From CAZLCC01 sp964558365 (lineage in GTDB: Bacteria; Patescibacteriota; Saccharimonadia; Saccharimonadales; Saccharimonadaceae): a stretch of 64,000 nt of DNA. The stretch spans positions 50,650-114,649 of the forward strand of contig CAZLCC010000011.1 in assembly GCA_964558365.1 (NCBI GenBank), in the 5' to 3' direction. Of the stretch, positions 16,634 through 25,657 are shown piece by piece. Numbering within the stretch: position 1 is the stretch's first letter; each line of letters starts with the position of its first letter. A program made the position numbers and the translations under genes. The notes under the pieces were generated by a model. The model made no database searches. It was not told the DNA's origin and worked only from the letters and a program-made list of their open reading frames with translations.

Positions 16634-17749
16634 TTATTCCCAGCGGAACACTTTGAATGCGATAGCATAGACAACAACTCCCCATGCTACTAATAAGCCA
16701 ATTTGCGGCATGATCTGCAGAAGCGTTTGCCCTTCCGTAATGATGAGTCGAGCGCCATCAACAAGAGGTGTTAGCGGAAGGTACCCAGAAATACCCTGCA
16801 ACCATTCTGGCATTAGAAAGCGCGGGAAGAAGACACCTGAGAGAAACATCATTGGAAAGGTAATAATCTGAGCAAGTGGCGCAGCTTGATTTGGATTTTT
16901 TGCCCAACCACCAACCGCAAGACCGATGCCAAATAGCACTGCTGTGCCAAGAATGATGAGTAGCGCCAGGCTGAAATAGTCGCCTCTCATATTCAGATTG
17001 AAAATAGTGAGTGCAACAATAAACATTGTAATAACCGCGAGTAACCCAACAATAACATTGGAAATAACATTGCCGAAGAAATATTGCCAAACTTTTAGCG
17101 TTGTTGTGTGATAGCGACGAAGCACGCCCTTTTGCTTGAGCTTTGGAAAGACTTCTGTTGGTCCAAAAATACCAAGCGAGAGAATAGTAAAGCCAAGTAG
17201 TCCTGAGAAAATAAAGTCGAATGCCGTTAGCCCTTTCGTGGCTGTTGATTGCACTTTTACTGTAAAGGGCGTTACGGTTGGCACGATGCCAGCGTTTATC
17301 TCTTTAAAGGTGCTTTCCATGATCGAACCAAGGGTTTGCCCTGCTTGGGCATTATTCTCGTCATATAAAATTTTGGCTTGCCCAGTTGGATATTTCTCGT
17401 TGCCAACTTCACCAAAGTTTTCTGGAAGAATAATTGTGGCATCTAGCTCGCCTTGGTTCATCTTTTCTTTGGCCGCCTTGAGCGTTTTTATCTCTTTATC
17501 TATTTTTAATACATCATTCTTTTTTGACTCTTTAACAAATTCTTTAGCAAATTGGTTTTGAGAATTATTTATAAGCGCTACATTAAACGAAACATCTGAA
17601 TCTCTCCCGAAAATACCACCAAAAACAAATAAGAAGATGAGTGGAAAAAAGAAGGTAAAGAAAATAGCAACTTTATCTCTGAAAAGTCTTTTGACATCTA
17701 TTTTTGCAAAAACGAAAACGGGCAAAAATGCTTTTTTAAACCACTGCAT
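16634..17749 (-). CDS. ABC-2 type transporter permease
   Basis: 371-residue membrane subunit of an ABC exporter. One helix near residues 27-47 is followed by a large extracytoplasmic domain (~50-175), then five helices in the C-terminal half ending near residue 367. GVFFPRFLMPEWLQGISGYLPLTPLVDGAR is the conserved ABC-2 signature region, split here across residues ~300-335. The ATPase gene lies 2 bp upstream in the same transcript. Substrate unknown; drug, lipid or polysaccharide export is typical of this architecture. Confidence 0.9.
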   Translation of the reverse strand: MQWFKKAFLPVFVFAKIDVKRLFRDKVAIFFTFFFPLIFLFVFGGIFGRDSDVSFNVALINNSQNQFAKEFVKESKKNDVLKIDKEIKTLKAAKEKMNQGELDATIILPENFGEVGNEKYPTGQAKILYDENNAQAGQTLGSIMESTFKEINAGIVPTVTPFTVKVQSTATKGLTAFDFIFSGLLGFTILSLGIFGPTEVFPKLKQKGVLRRYHTTTLKVWQYFFGNVISNVIVGLLAVITMFIVALTIFNLNMRGDYFSLALLIILGTAVLFGIGLAVGGWAKNPNQAAPLAQIITFPMMFLSGVFFPRFLMPEWLQGISGYLPLTPLVDGARLIITEGQTLLQIMPQIGLLVAWGVVVYAIAFKVFRWE

Positions 17750-17751
17750 AG

Positions 17752-18516
17752 CTATTCCCTTAAATCCTTTCCTGTAAGATCAATGAAGACGTCTTCAAGG
17801 TCTGCCTGCTCAACATGCTGCGGTTTTTTAAAGCCTTTTTTAAGTAGTGCTTTTATGAGATTTTTGGGCGTATCAAGAGCAATGATTTTGCCATTATCCA
17901 TAATCGCCACGCGATCGCATAAAAGCTGCGCCTCTTCCATATAATGAGTGGTTAAGATAACCGTTACGCCTCTGTCGCGCACCTTTTTTACAAGATCCCA
18001 TAAATTGCGACGAGCCTGCGGATCAAGTCCCGTTGTTGGCTCGTCAAGAAAGAAGACTCTTGGACCGTGAACAAGTGCTGCTGCGATTGAAAAACGTTGT
18101 TTTTGCCCGCCTGAAAGATTTTCGACATAGCTATTTGCCTTATCTTCAAGTTGAACATCTTTTAAAAATTGCCTTGGATTTACTCGTTCGCCATAGGTGG
18201 CCGAGAAAAATTCAATAAGCTCAGTGAGTTTTGTTTTTTCTTCAAAAGAGGGAGATTGCGGCTGAACACCAATTAGGCCCCTGATGGTCTGAGGTTTTGA
18301 TGCCACATCAATGCCGTCGACAGCTGCTGAACCACCATCAATTGTTCGAAGAGTCTCAATCATCTCTAAGGTTGTTGTCTTACCTGCGCCATTTGGCCCT
18401 AGAATACCAAAAATTTCACCTTCTTTTACTTCAAAAGAAATGTCTTTAACGACTTTTTTACCCTCATACACTTTTGCAAGTTTATCGACCACAACAATAG
18501 ATTTATTCTTTTTCAC
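17752..18516 (-). CDS. ABC transporter ATP-binding protein
   Basis: 254-residue ATPase partner of the downstream ABC-2 permease. Walker A GPNGAGKTT (~39-47), Q-loop VQPQSPSFEE, signature NLSGGQKQRF (~134), Walker B VFFLDEPTTGLD (~154) and the His switch LTTHYMEEA are all intact. It resembles the DrrA/CcmA group. The C-terminus (~220-254) is a short regulatory tail. The two genes form a complete two-component exporter. Confidence 0.93.
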   Translation of the reverse strand: MKKNKSIVVVDKLAKVYEGKKVVKDISFEVKEGEIFGILGPNGAGKTTTLEMIETLRTIDGGSAAVDGIDVASKPQTIRGLIGVQPQSPSFEEKTKLTELIEFFSATYGERVNPRQFLKDVQLEDKANSYVENLSGGQKQRFSIAAALVHGPRVFFLDEPTTGLDPQARRNLWDLVKKVRDRGVTVILTTHYMEEAQLLCDRVAIMDNGKIIALDTPKNLIKALLKKGFKKPQHVEQADLEDVFIDLTGKDLRE

Positions 18517-18546
18517 TACCTTTATTCTATCTTATTTTTTACTATC

Positions 18547-18582
18547 AAAAAACCCGGCTTTAGCAGAATTGCTATTACCGGG
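18547..18582 (-). terminator. Intrinsic terminator after the 69-residue protein gene
   Basis: Minus-strand CCCGG (18578-18582) pairs with CCGGG (18553-18557) around an inner AGCA/TGCT helix, followed by TTTTTT. The plus side also has TATTTTT, so it may act both ways. Confidence 0.75.
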
Positions 18583-18644
18583 TATTTTTGGCACCTGTTT
18601 GTTTGATACTACTGTATCACCTAGATGCTCGCGCTTGCAAGTTT

Positions 18645-18854
18645 TTAGCGCTTTTTACGAATAGTTAGAAAACCGTTACGTGGATTTTCAGTTACTTCGT
18701 ATCCTGAAGGTAGATCTGTTGGTTCACCCTTGTCGTTCTTTTCTACTTTTGCGAAAAAGTAAATTGTTTGGCTTTTTCCGCCACGTAGTGTGACATCTTT
18801 TTTGTGCAAGTAATATGTTACCCCTTTTGAGTTTGTGTGACTGTAAGCTGCCAT
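18645..18854 (-). CDS. Small basic conserved-looking protein, 69 residues
   Basis: Cytoplasmic beta-rich protein starting MAAYSHTNSKGVTYYLHKKD and ending in a Lys/Arg tail. I have the impression that such MAAY...YYLH proteins recur in Saccharibacteria, but I know no function. A strong AGGAGGAG site precedes the ATG and a terminator follows, so it is a monocistronic, probably well-expressed gene. Confidence 0.72.
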   Translation of the reverse strand: MAAYSHTNSKGVTYYLHKKDVTLRGGKSQTIYFFAKVEKNDKGEPTDLPSGYEVTENPRNGFLTIRKKR

Positions 18855-18928
18855 AATAAATTCTCCTCCTCTTTTAACTATTGCCTACGATTTCAACCAT
18901 ACGCCCTCTAAAAACAGATGTCAACAGT

Positions 18929-19582
18929 TTAACGACGTTTTTGCCTGAATTTAAGCACCGCTTGTAGGAACAAAATAGCCAATAGTCTGAAGATAATAAT
19001 CACTATTAAAACAAGACAGAGAAGAACACTTATGCCCGCAAGATCGAAAGAAAACAGAGGTGAAGAAAAGTTATGATGATAACTATCTACTGCCGGCAGT
19101 TTTAGATCTGTTGATGCCGCTTGCCCTGCTCCAAGGGTGCGCACCCTTTCAATTACACATTGCACATAATCATTGCGAAAAGAGGCAACACCGCCTTGAA
19201 ATCGCGACCGACATTCAATACTCGCCTGTTGATAAACAGCACTATTGGGGTTTGAAGCATTTGTCGCGTTTGTTGCCGCCTCTATGGCTGCTGCACGGTC
19301 TTTTTTGTACGTATTTTCTAGATATATGCCTTTATCAAGGTTTGTGTTCATGTGCGAGCTCACATAGTGCTGTAAATCAAGTAGCTTTTTCTCAAGGGCT
19401 TTTGTATCGCCTTTTTTATCAGCTTCTATAACAGCATCTCGCCTTTCAACCATACCAAGGTTGTTAAGCCTTAAAAAAGTGGCCGCGACAAATAATAAAG
19501 GAACTAATATAACAATAAGCTGCCATGTTTTTGCCCGGCGTAAAGCCCTTAATTTGTATCGTATTTTGCTATCGTCACCCAT
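18929..19582 (-). CDS. Two-helix membrane protein, unknown
   Basis: 217 residues: a basic start, a transmembrane helix (~20-40), an extracytoplasmic domain of ~130 residues with two Cys (SIECRSRF and YVQCVIE) that could form a disulfide, and a second helix (~180-207) followed by a basic end. Topology puts both termini inside. Not recognised. It lies alone between a small-protein gene and an MFS gene on the same strand. Confidence 0.7.
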   Translation of the reverse strand: MGDDSKIRYKLRALRRAKTWQLIVILVPLLFVAATFLRLNNLGMVERRDAVIEADKKGDTKALEKKLLDLQHYVSSHMNTNLDKGIYLENTYKKDRAAAIEAATNATNASNPNSAVYQQASIECRSRFQGGVASFRNDYVQCVIERVRTLGAGQAASTDLKLPAVDSYHHNFSSPLFSFDLAGISVLLCLVLIVIIIFRLLAILFLQAVLKFRQKRR

Positions 19583-19638
19583 ATTTTTTATTTCTTTTTT
19601 CTATTTTTCATAACTTAACAATAATTATATAAGAATTA

Positions 19639-20886
19639 TCATGCCCTGACCAGATTCGCCAAAAAGCTACGCTTTTTATAAATTGCAAAACCGTGGAATG
19701 CGATGAGGAGCGTAACTGGCGCCAGCACAAGATAAGTAGATTTAAAGCCTTCAATATCTCCCATTAGAAAAACAAGGGCGGTAAAAGTAGTCACTGCGAT
19801 TGTGTCGCCTATACAAACAGCGGCCGCAATAATCGACACATAGACAATTCTATAGCCCGGCAAGTCATCTGCTGCTGCAAACAACCCTTTGAGATATGGC
19901 ATTGTATAGCCAGTTGTTGATACTTCGTTGGTAATGTTCATCACAGCAACACCGGCTGGAGATTGAATAAACGGACGAATGAAATGTAAAATTGCTGTTC
20001 CTATCACTGAATATCTTAGAAGATCGCCGCCTCTTCGCTTGTCGATTACTCGACCAAAAATGTGTGCTGTTGCTAAACCGGACAAAAGAGCTACTGAGCC
20101 TAAAGCGCCAATTTGCGCATAGGCTTCATTTCCGCCAGAAGCCCCAATGATGACAACAAAGATAAAAAGATACCACTGAAAACCTGAAATATTTGAATCG
20201 ACCCCAACAGCTATCGAAGCGATTATGTTGCGCCAGATTTTTTTAATGCTCAATCCGCGAAGAAAAATTTTTTGATGCGTTTTAACAGGTTCGGAAGTAT
20301 AAAAAAGTGGACCAGCAGCAAGCGAGAGAATAACAGCAGCGATGATAATCATTACTTGCGGACCAAAGGCAAACGCAATCAAACCACCCAGCAGCGGGCT
20401 CAGGGCAGTCGTCATACGATCAACAATCTGCATAATGCCAATCTCTTTCCCAGCGTGTTCAATATGTTTTACTTTTGAGAAGTTCACGAGGTGGCAAATT
20501 TCATATAACGTTCTTGAGAAGCTGTTTAAAACAAGAAAAATACCAAGAGACCAAAGTCCAAAAATTGGTGTAGTGGTTAAAGATATCATGGAAGGTATGA
20601 AAAGGATATTACTCACCATTGTGCCGTGCTTTGGACCAAACCGAGCTACAAAAAAAGCCGATGGAATTGATGCAAGCGCACGAACCAAAAAATAAAGAAT
20701 GAAGTAAACACCAATAAAAAGTAGGCTGTAGCCTTCTTGGTAAAGAAAAATAGCAACAAATCCACCAATCATACCCATAGCGAGCGTACGTAAAACACGC
20801 GCTGCGTAGAGCTCCGACAGTTCAACAAAGCCAATGCTGCGCCAGAAATGAGTTCGCCTTAAGAAACGATGGAAAAGTGAGTGCAT
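19639..20886 (-). CDS. MFS transporter
   Basis: 415 residues with about twelve hydrophobic helices and a central cytoplasmic loop around residues 195-215. An MFS-like loop after helix 2 (ARFGPKHGTMV) replaces the classical GxxxDRxGRR. Substrate unknown; it resembles neither sugar nor DHA2 drug carriers closely. It is divergent from murC; the 92-bp gap holds the murC -10 element. Confidence 0.82.
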   Translation of the reverse strand: MHSLFHRFLRRTHFWRSIGFVELSELYAARVLRTLAMGMIGGFVAIFLYQEGYSLLFIGVYFILYFLVRALASIPSAFFVARFGPKHGTMVSNILFIPSMISLTTTPIFGLWSLGIFLVLNSFSRTLYEICHLVNFSKVKHIEHAGKEIGIMQIVDRMTTALSPLLGGLIAFAFGPQVMIIIAAVILSLAAGPLFYTSEPVKTHQKIFLRGLSIKKIWRNIIASIAVGVDSNISGFQWYLFIFVVIIGASGGNEAYAQIGALGSVALLSGLATAHIFGRVIDKRRGGDLLRYSVIGTAILHFIRPFIQSPAGVAVMNITNEVSTTGYTMPYLKGLFAAADDLPGYRIVYVSIIAAAVCIGDTIAVTTFTALVFLMGDIEGFKSTYLVLAPVTLLIAFHGFAIYKKRSFLANLVRA

Positions 20887-20978
20887 TTTTTCTTCTTTTT
20901 ATCTTTATTTTTTATGCTTACTTCTATTACAACAAAGTAATCGAGCGATAGCAAGTTGATAACTGTTACAATAGACTC

Positions 20979-22232
20979 ATGCATATTTATTTTTCTGGAA
21001 TTGGCGGCGTTGGGCTTGGGCCGCTTGCTAAAATTGCACTCGACGCTGGATATGAAATTTCGGGTTCTGACAAAGAAGAAAGCCCGATGACAGCTGCATT
21101 AAAAAACCAAATAGATATTCATATTGGACAAGAAAAAGAAAATATTGAAGCTGTTCATAAAAAATCTCCGATTGATTGGTTTGTATATAGTTCTGCCCTG
21201 CCAAACGATCACCCTGAATTAGCGTTCGCAAAAGAAAATAACATTCGCCTAAGCAAGCGTGATGATTTGCTGGCGCATATTATTCAAGAAAAGAAATTAA
21301 AATTAATTGCAGTTGCCGGAACACATGGCAAAACAACAACAACCGCAATGCTTGTCTGGCTCTTTCAGCAATTAAATATTCCTGTTAGTTATTCAATTGG
21401 TAGTACGATTAGTTTTGGACCAAGCGGAGCGTACGATAAGAAAAGCGAGTATTTCGTTTATGAATGCGACGAATATGATAAAAACTTTTTACGTTTTCAC
21501 CCACATATTTCACTTATTACTTCTTTAGATTATGATCATCCCGACACCTACCCCACACTCGAAAGCTATAAAACTGCATTTGCCCATTTTATAAATCAGA
21601 GCGAAAGGACAGTCTGCTGGGAAAAAGATAAAAAATATCTTGAGATTAATAACCAAAATATCTTTTGCCCTAACCCATCGCTAGAAGAAACCGTACCACT
21701 TGCCGGCAAGCATAATCGTCAAAATGGCGCCCTTGCGCTTGCGGTTATGCAAAAAATTGTTGATCATCCACTAAAAGAAACTGCCTCTCACCTCAGCTCT
21801 TTCCCTGGAACAGGTCGTCGATTTGAAAAACTAGCCGATAATCTCTACAGCGATTACGGGCATCATCCTGTAGAAATTGCCGCAACGCTACAAATGGCGC
21901 GCGAACTTAACGACCATGTTGCGCTTGTATATCAACCACACCAAAATATTCGCCAGCATGAAATTAAAGATCAATACACAGACTGCATGCAAGATGCTGA
22001 GATGATCTATTGGCTTCCAACGTATCTTTCAAGAGAAGATCCTGATCTAAAAGTACTTACGCCCCAAGAGTTGGCGCAAAACCTAACCAACTATGAAGCC
22101 GTCTCTTTTAAAGATTTAGACGATGATTTGTGGCAGCATATTCAAGCCGAAAGAAAAGCCGGAACACTGGTTCTTTGTATGGGCGCAGGCACAATAGATG
22201 CTTGGGTCCGAGAAAAGTTAGCAAATAGTTAA
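20979..22232 (+). CDS. murC: UDP-N-acetylmuramate--L-alanine ligase
   Basis: Cytoplasmic Mur ligase adding L-Ala to UDP-MurNAc. 417 residues, slightly short for MurC. N-terminal nucleotide-sugar domain HIYFSGIGGVGLGPLA; ATP loop AGTHGKTTTTA (~113-123); a CDEYDKNFL acidic motif; DYDHPD; NRQNGALAL; and DYGHHPVEI (~291), the MurC-type His pair. A C-terminal domain follows. TACAAT (20967-20972, extended TGT) ends six nt before the ATG, so it is probably leaderless. mscS follows 34 bp downstream but has its own -10. Confidence 0.93.
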   Translation: MHIYFSGIGGVGLGPLAKIALDAGYEISGSDKEESPMTAALKNQIDIHIGQEKENIEAVHKKSPIDWFVYSSALPNDHPELAFAKENNIRLSKRDDLLAHIIQEKKLKLIAVAGTHGKTTTTAMLVWLFQQLNIPVSYSIGSTISFGPSGAYDKKSEYFVYECDEYDKNFLRFHPHISLITSLDYDHPDTYPTLESYKTAFAHFINQSERTVCWEKDKKYLEINNQNIFCPNPSLEETVPLAGKHNRQNGALALAVMQKIVDHPLKETASHLSSFPGTGRRFEKLADNLYSDYGHHPVEIAATLQMARELNDHVALVYQPHQNIRQHEIKDQYTDCMQDAEMIYWLPTYLSREDPDLKVLTPQELAQNLTNYEAVSFKDLDDDLWQHIQAERKAGTLVLCMGAGTIDAWVREKLANS

Positions 22233-22266
22233 TAAATCTTATGCTTACTGATATACTGGCAGTACT

Positions 22267-23133
22267 ATGACACTCGATAAAGCAACCGCTAGTTGGATCT
22301 TGGAAACTAGCTTAACGGCTATTGCTATTGTTGCTATTGCTTGGGCGGCGCATATCATCGGCCATCTTCTTATTAAGCGTATTATTCGCCGCGCCGTAAA
22401 AGGGCACCATGTTATTGGCAAGAAATCTAAGCCTTCACGTGATGTTAAAAAACGGCAAGACACGCTTATTTCTATTCTTGATGTGCTTTGGCGCATTATT
22501 GTTATTAGCACGGCTCTAGTTGCGCTGTTTAAGCTCTTCTTTCCGCATATCGACCTAACGCCGCTTATTGCAAGTGCCGGAATTATTGGTGTAGCTGTCG
22601 GGTTTGGCGCACAAACAATCGTAAGAGATTTTTTAGGTGGTATGTTTATTATCACAGAAAATCAGTACCGTGTTGGCGATGTTGTCGAGCTAGAAGGCAC
22701 TGGCATTTCTACGCCAGCCTCGGGCACCGTTGAAAGAATTGGCATTCGCTCAACAGTTGTGCGCGACGCTAGTGGCAACGTACATTACGTACCAAATGGT
22801 AATATCTCTCATGTCATTAATAAAACAATGGACTTCAGCAACGTACGCTTTACTGTTTCAGTGCAACCAGATACAGATATTGATCATCTTATGGGCGTTA
22901 TTAACCAAGTTGGCGACAAATTAGCAAATAGCGAAAAGTGGAGCAAGAAAATCATGGAGGCTCCACATTTTCTTAGTCTTGGGTCTTTTAATGATATTGC
23001 TCTAGAGGTAAATATTGGCGGCAAAACACAGCCTTCAGAACAGTGGGCTGTAACCAGCGAAATGAAAAAACGCTTACTAAAAGAGTTTCAAAAACAACAT
23101 ATTGAACTGTCGCAGTTTAATCCAGGTTCTTAG
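22267..23133 (+). CDS. Small-conductance mechanosensitive channel (MscS family)
   Basis: 288 residues. Helices at ~14-38, ~72-95 and a pore helix around 98-125 whose Gly/Ala-rich face (ASAGIIGVAVGFGAQTIVRD) is the MscS TM3 signature. The beta domain follows with YRVGDVVELEG and HYVPNGNIS, then the alpha/beta C-terminal cage domain. It releases solutes during osmotic downshock. An extended -10 (TG-A-TATACT, 22252-22257) nine nt upstream of the ATG and no Shine-Dalgarno suggest a near-leaderless message. Confidence 0.93.
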   Translation: MTLDKATASWILETSLTAIAIVAIAWAAHIIGHLLIKRIIRRAVKGHHVIGKKSKPSRDVKKRQDTLISILDVLWRIIVISTALVALFKLFFPHIDLTPLIASAGIIGVAVGFGAQTIVRDFLGGMFIITENQYRVGDVVELEGTGISTPASGTVERIGIRSTVVRDASGNVHYVPNGNISHVINKTMDFSNVRFTVSVQPDTDIDHLMGVINQVGDKLANSEKWSKKIMEAPHFLSLGSFNDIALEVNIGGKTQPSEQWAVTSEMKKRLLKEFQKQHIELSQFNPGS

Positions 23134-23136
23134 TTT

Positions 23137-23484
23137 TTATTGCGGTCGAGGTGAGGCTAACAGTTGATCGTCTTCAAGTGTTTTTTCTTTAAATGAGCTG
23201 AAGTGATTAAGCTTATCGGTTTGTTTTTTATATAGTTTTTGAAATTTCTTTATAGATGCAGAATCTACCGGTCCGGTTGAACTAAAAGCTGGAAAAGAAT
23301 CTGTTTTTTCTACCTGCCCGCGCACTCCTTCATAGCCTGGACGGCTAAGATCAAGTCTCGATGTTCCATCACGAATGTATAGCGTAACGCTTAACGCTGT
23401 CATTAAAAGAACAAGTAAAATAGCACCGATGATTGAAGCTGCGAGGCGATATTCTTTTAGTAAATGCTTAAAGTTAAAAGTCAT
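23137..23484 (-). CDS. Single-pass membrane protein, unknown
   Basis: 115 residues: basic start, transmembrane helix (~14-36), then an extracytoplasmic charged tail without Cys. Its ATG follows the stop codon of the upstream exported-protein gene with no gap, so the two are translationally linked and probably act together at the cell surface. Not recognised. It converges with mscS, 3 bp apart. Confidence 0.68.
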   Translation of the reverse strand: MTFNFKHLLKEYRLAASIIGAILLVLLMTALSVTLYIRDGTSRLDLSRPGYEGVRGQVEKTDSFPAFSSTGPVDSASIKKFQKLYKKQTDKLNHFSSFKEKTLEDDQLLASPRPQ

Positions 23485-24036
23485 TTAGCGATCTCCTGTT
23501 ACGGCATTGCCATTTTGAGGTAGCGACTTTTGTAGCACATTCACCAAGCTGTTATACTCTTGTAAAATTTTAGAAATCTCATCAATATCTTTTGCGACAA
23601 GCGCTCTTGCCTCTCTTGTCGCGGTGAGCGTATCGTAAAATGTCACTGGCTGATTCTGACACTTCATTTTTAACACATTAGAGAGCGAATCCTCATATGC
23701 TGCGTAATCTTCTTTAAAAGTATCGACAGCTTGCTCATACTTTTTTGTTGTAGCCGTAAAAGTTGATGCTTCATCGAGCCGATTAAACGCAAGCCTTCCA
23801 TTAAATGGCGACATCAATCTAGTCAGAATCACCTCATACACTTGCCCTCTATTTACGCGCGTTGCCGCATCGCTGCGCTGAATACGCTGCAGTACCACTT
23901 GAGCCGAAAGACAGTTTTGACGAATATTTTCGATTTTGGCGTCAGTTAATGGAACAGGAGCTGCGCCCACAGAAGTAATCGGCAAAAAAGTAGCAATCAG
24001 AAATGCAGAGAGTGTTAAGAAAAATTTCATTATCAT
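23485..24036 (-). CDS. Exported helical protein, unknown
   Basis: About 183 residues. A signal peptide (hydrophobic to ~residue 20, then SVGAAP) leads a helical mature domain with two Cys (RQNCLSAQ and KMKCQNQ), plausibly a disulfide. I prefer the ATG at 24036 because AGGACGG lies at the right distance; a GTG at 24045 would add three residues. The next gene starts right after its stop. Family not recognised. Confidence 0.68.
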   Translation of the reverse strand: MIMKFFLTLSAFLIATFLPITSVGAAPVPLTDAKIENIRQNCLSAQVVLQRIQRSDAATRVNRGQVYEVILTRLMSPFNGRLAFNRLDEASTFTATTKKYEQAVDTFKEDYAAYEDSLSNVLKMKCQNQPVTFYDTLTATREARALVAKDIDEISKILQEYNSLVNVLQKSLPQNGNAVTGDR

Positions 24037-24069
24037 TTTGTTCACCGTCCTATTATGAGAAGTTGGCTA

Positions 24070-24861
24070 CTACTCTGTCAAACTACTTTGCTGGCGCGCT
24101 TGTTCAAAAAGGCAAATTGCCGCAGCAGCCGAAGCGTTAAGAGATTCTACACTACCAGATTGCGGAATTGTAACTTTTTGCACGTTCAGCGCTAAAAGCT
24201 TATCTGAAACACCGCCGCCTTCATTGCCAATAATCCATGCTGTTTTTTGAGTTAGATCCGTTTTATAAATCGTTGTCTCGGCAGAAAGCGTTGTTGCAAG
24301 AACCTGTATTTTTGATTCTTTTATAAGTTGTTTCAAATCAACATTTTCATAAATATCTAAAACAAACTGCGCTCCCATTCCCGAGCGTAAGACTTTCGGC
24401 GACCACGCTGATGCCGTGCCACTAGAACAATAGATCTTTCTAATTCCAGCTGCTGCTGCAGTACGCAAAATAGTCCCTACATTGCCAGGATCTTGTACGT
24501 CTTCAAGTAAAACGGCGCTCTCTTCTAGCGGCTCAGCTTGTTGGCTTTTAGCATCAATAACGAAAAGTAATCCTATGCCATTTTCAACTACACTTATTTC
24601 TTTAAAAAGTGCCTTGCTTATTTGCACGCATTCAGCATTGCCATTTTGGCATTTCTCTATAATTTCTCTCGCTTCGCCATCGAGCAAAGTATCTTCAGTA
24701 AAAACACATTGTTTAGGCAAGCCAACATACTGCAAATAACTTTCGGTTAAATGAATACCCTCAAGTAATGTTAAGCCGGTCTTGCTGCGCTCTTTCTGGC
24801 TAGAAGAAAGTTTGTTGAGTTGTTTAAATAACTTATTTTGTGATGACGTAATATCATTCAT
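24070..24861 (-). CDS. TrmH/SpoU-family RNA 2'-O-methyltransferase
   Basis: 263 residues. N-terminal SpoU substrate-binding region (~1-105), then a knotted SPOUT domain with the three motifs: LLEDVQDPGNVGTILRTA (~122), WIIGNEGGGVS (~203) and IPQSGSVESLNASAAAAI (~227). It methylates rRNA or tRNA ribose; which site (for example the RlmB type) cannot be fixed from sequence. TATACT (24870-24875, extended TGT) precedes the ATG by eight nt, with a possible GAGG overlap. tRNA-Glu lies upstream on the same strand with a terminator between. Confidence 0.9.
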   Translation of the reverse strand: MNDITSSQNKLFKQLNKLSSSQKERSKTGLTLLEGIHLTESYLQYVGLPKQCVFTEDTLLDGEAREIIEKCQNGNAECVQISKALFKEISVVENGIGLLFVIDAKSQQAEPLEESAVLLEDVQDPGNVGTILRTAAAAGIRKIYCSSGTASAWSPKVLRSGMGAQFVLDIYENVDLKQLIKESKIQVLATTLSAETTIYKTDLTQKTAWIIGNEGGGVSDKLLALNVQKVTIPQSGSVESLNASAAAAICLFEQARQQSSLTE

Positions 24862-24877
24862 AGAACCTCAGTATAAC

Positions 24878-24899
24878 AAAAAACCTCCAACAAGGAGGT
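24878..24899 (-). terminator. Intrinsic terminator after tRNA-Glu
   Basis: ACCTCC/GGAGGT stem with a five-nt loop, then TTTTTTG on the minus strand. Confidence 0.82.
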
Positions 24900-24913
24900 C
24901 TTGGTTAAAAATC

Positions 24914-24988
24914 TGGTGACCCCACGGAGAATCGAACTCCGGTTGCCAGGATGAAAACCTGGTGTCCTAACCACTAGACGATGGGGCC
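24914..24988 (-). tRNA. tRNA-Glu (TTC)
   Basis: 75-nt cloverleaf; anticodon loop TTTTCAT between CCAGG and CCTGG, D arm TCGTCTAGTGGTTAGGACA as usual for Glu, T-loop TTCGATT, encoded ACCA end. Confidence 0.94.
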
Positions 24989-25039
24989 ATGGAATTGATA
25001 GAACGATAAGTATTGTAACAGATTAAAAACAGATTGTAA

Positions 25040-25103
25040 AAAGAAAAATAGCCCGAGGGCCGCTCCGCTCGCTATCTTAGCGAACGGAAGCAAACCCATC
25101 GGG
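25040..25103 (-). terminator. Strong GC-rich terminator after the 133-residue protein gene
   Basis: A long stem closes CCCGA (25052-25056) with TCGGG (25099-25103) and ends in CGCTA-TCT-TAGCG; a T-rich run follows on the minus strand. Confidence 0.85.
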
Positions 25104-25113
25104 AAAACTTGTG

Positions 25114-25515
25114 TCAGGCAGCCGCAGGGATCGGCTGCTGCTTGCGAGCAGGCGAGTTGATGTAGGGATTATTAGTCCCACGCAACTTCATCTTCCTGCC
25201 CTTTCTGGCTTCGAGCATGTGCGCCTTCTGTAGAATCTCCGTTTTGAAGATCCAGCGCCCACTCTTTGAACGCTTGAGACGTCCGATGCTCTCGAGGCCA
25301 TCGAGCACGGCGAGCGTTGCTCGCTTGTGCTCTCTTTTGCAGAGAGGAACATCCTTGTTTGTCATCTTGACAATCTTGCTGACAAGGCGACCCTTTTCGC
25401 CATTCAGCCCAAAGATGTCACACCACTCTTTACTGCGAGAGCGGTCGGCAGCCTTCTTCAGCACCAAGAAAACCGCCGCTTCTACTGCCTGATTTACTTC
25501 AATTGAGTCGGACAA
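25114..25515 (-). CDS. GC-rich basic protein, unknown
   Basis: 133 residues, cytoplasmic, not recognised. The first ~90 residues look like a compact helical domain (two Cys: KEWCDIFG, PLCKREHK; RATLAVLDGLESIGRLKRSK could be a winged-helix-like recognition part), and the C-terminus is a basic Pro-rich tail. The start is TTG at 25515, chosen because AAGGAG lies eight nt upstream. It has a near-consensus promoter, a hairpin leader and a strong terminator, so it is a self-contained unit. Codon use is much GC-richer than neighbours, like the gene at 72-1235. Confidence 0.7.
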   Translation of the reverse strand: MSDSIEVNQAVEAAVFLVLKKAADRSRSKEWCDIFGLNGEKGRLVSKIVKMTNKDVPLCKREHKRATLAVLDGLESIGRLKRSKSGRWIFKTEILQKAHMLEARKGRKMKLRGTNNPYINSPARKQQPIPAAA

Positions 25516-25636
25516 AAGCCCTTCTCCTTTGTTGAACGTACAAGCAACCGATCAATAACTCAATCGGCTTTTCTGACACCCCGTCAGAAAACTTAGTCTT
25601 ACTTATTGTTATACTCCGCTTTTCTTGAAAGGTCAA
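25516..25636 (-). promoter_or_regulatory. Consensus promoter and double-hairpin leader
   Basis: -35 TTGACC (25631-25636), 17-bp spacer, -10 TATAAC (25608-25613). The ~85-nt leader holds a perfect 9-bp hairpin TTTTCTGAC/GTCAGAAAA (25569-25577, 25583-25591) and CCGAT/ATCGG (25548-25552, 25563-25567) before the AAGGAG site. Confidence 0.65.
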
Positions 25637-25657
25637 TAAAAATATGATGTAAAATTT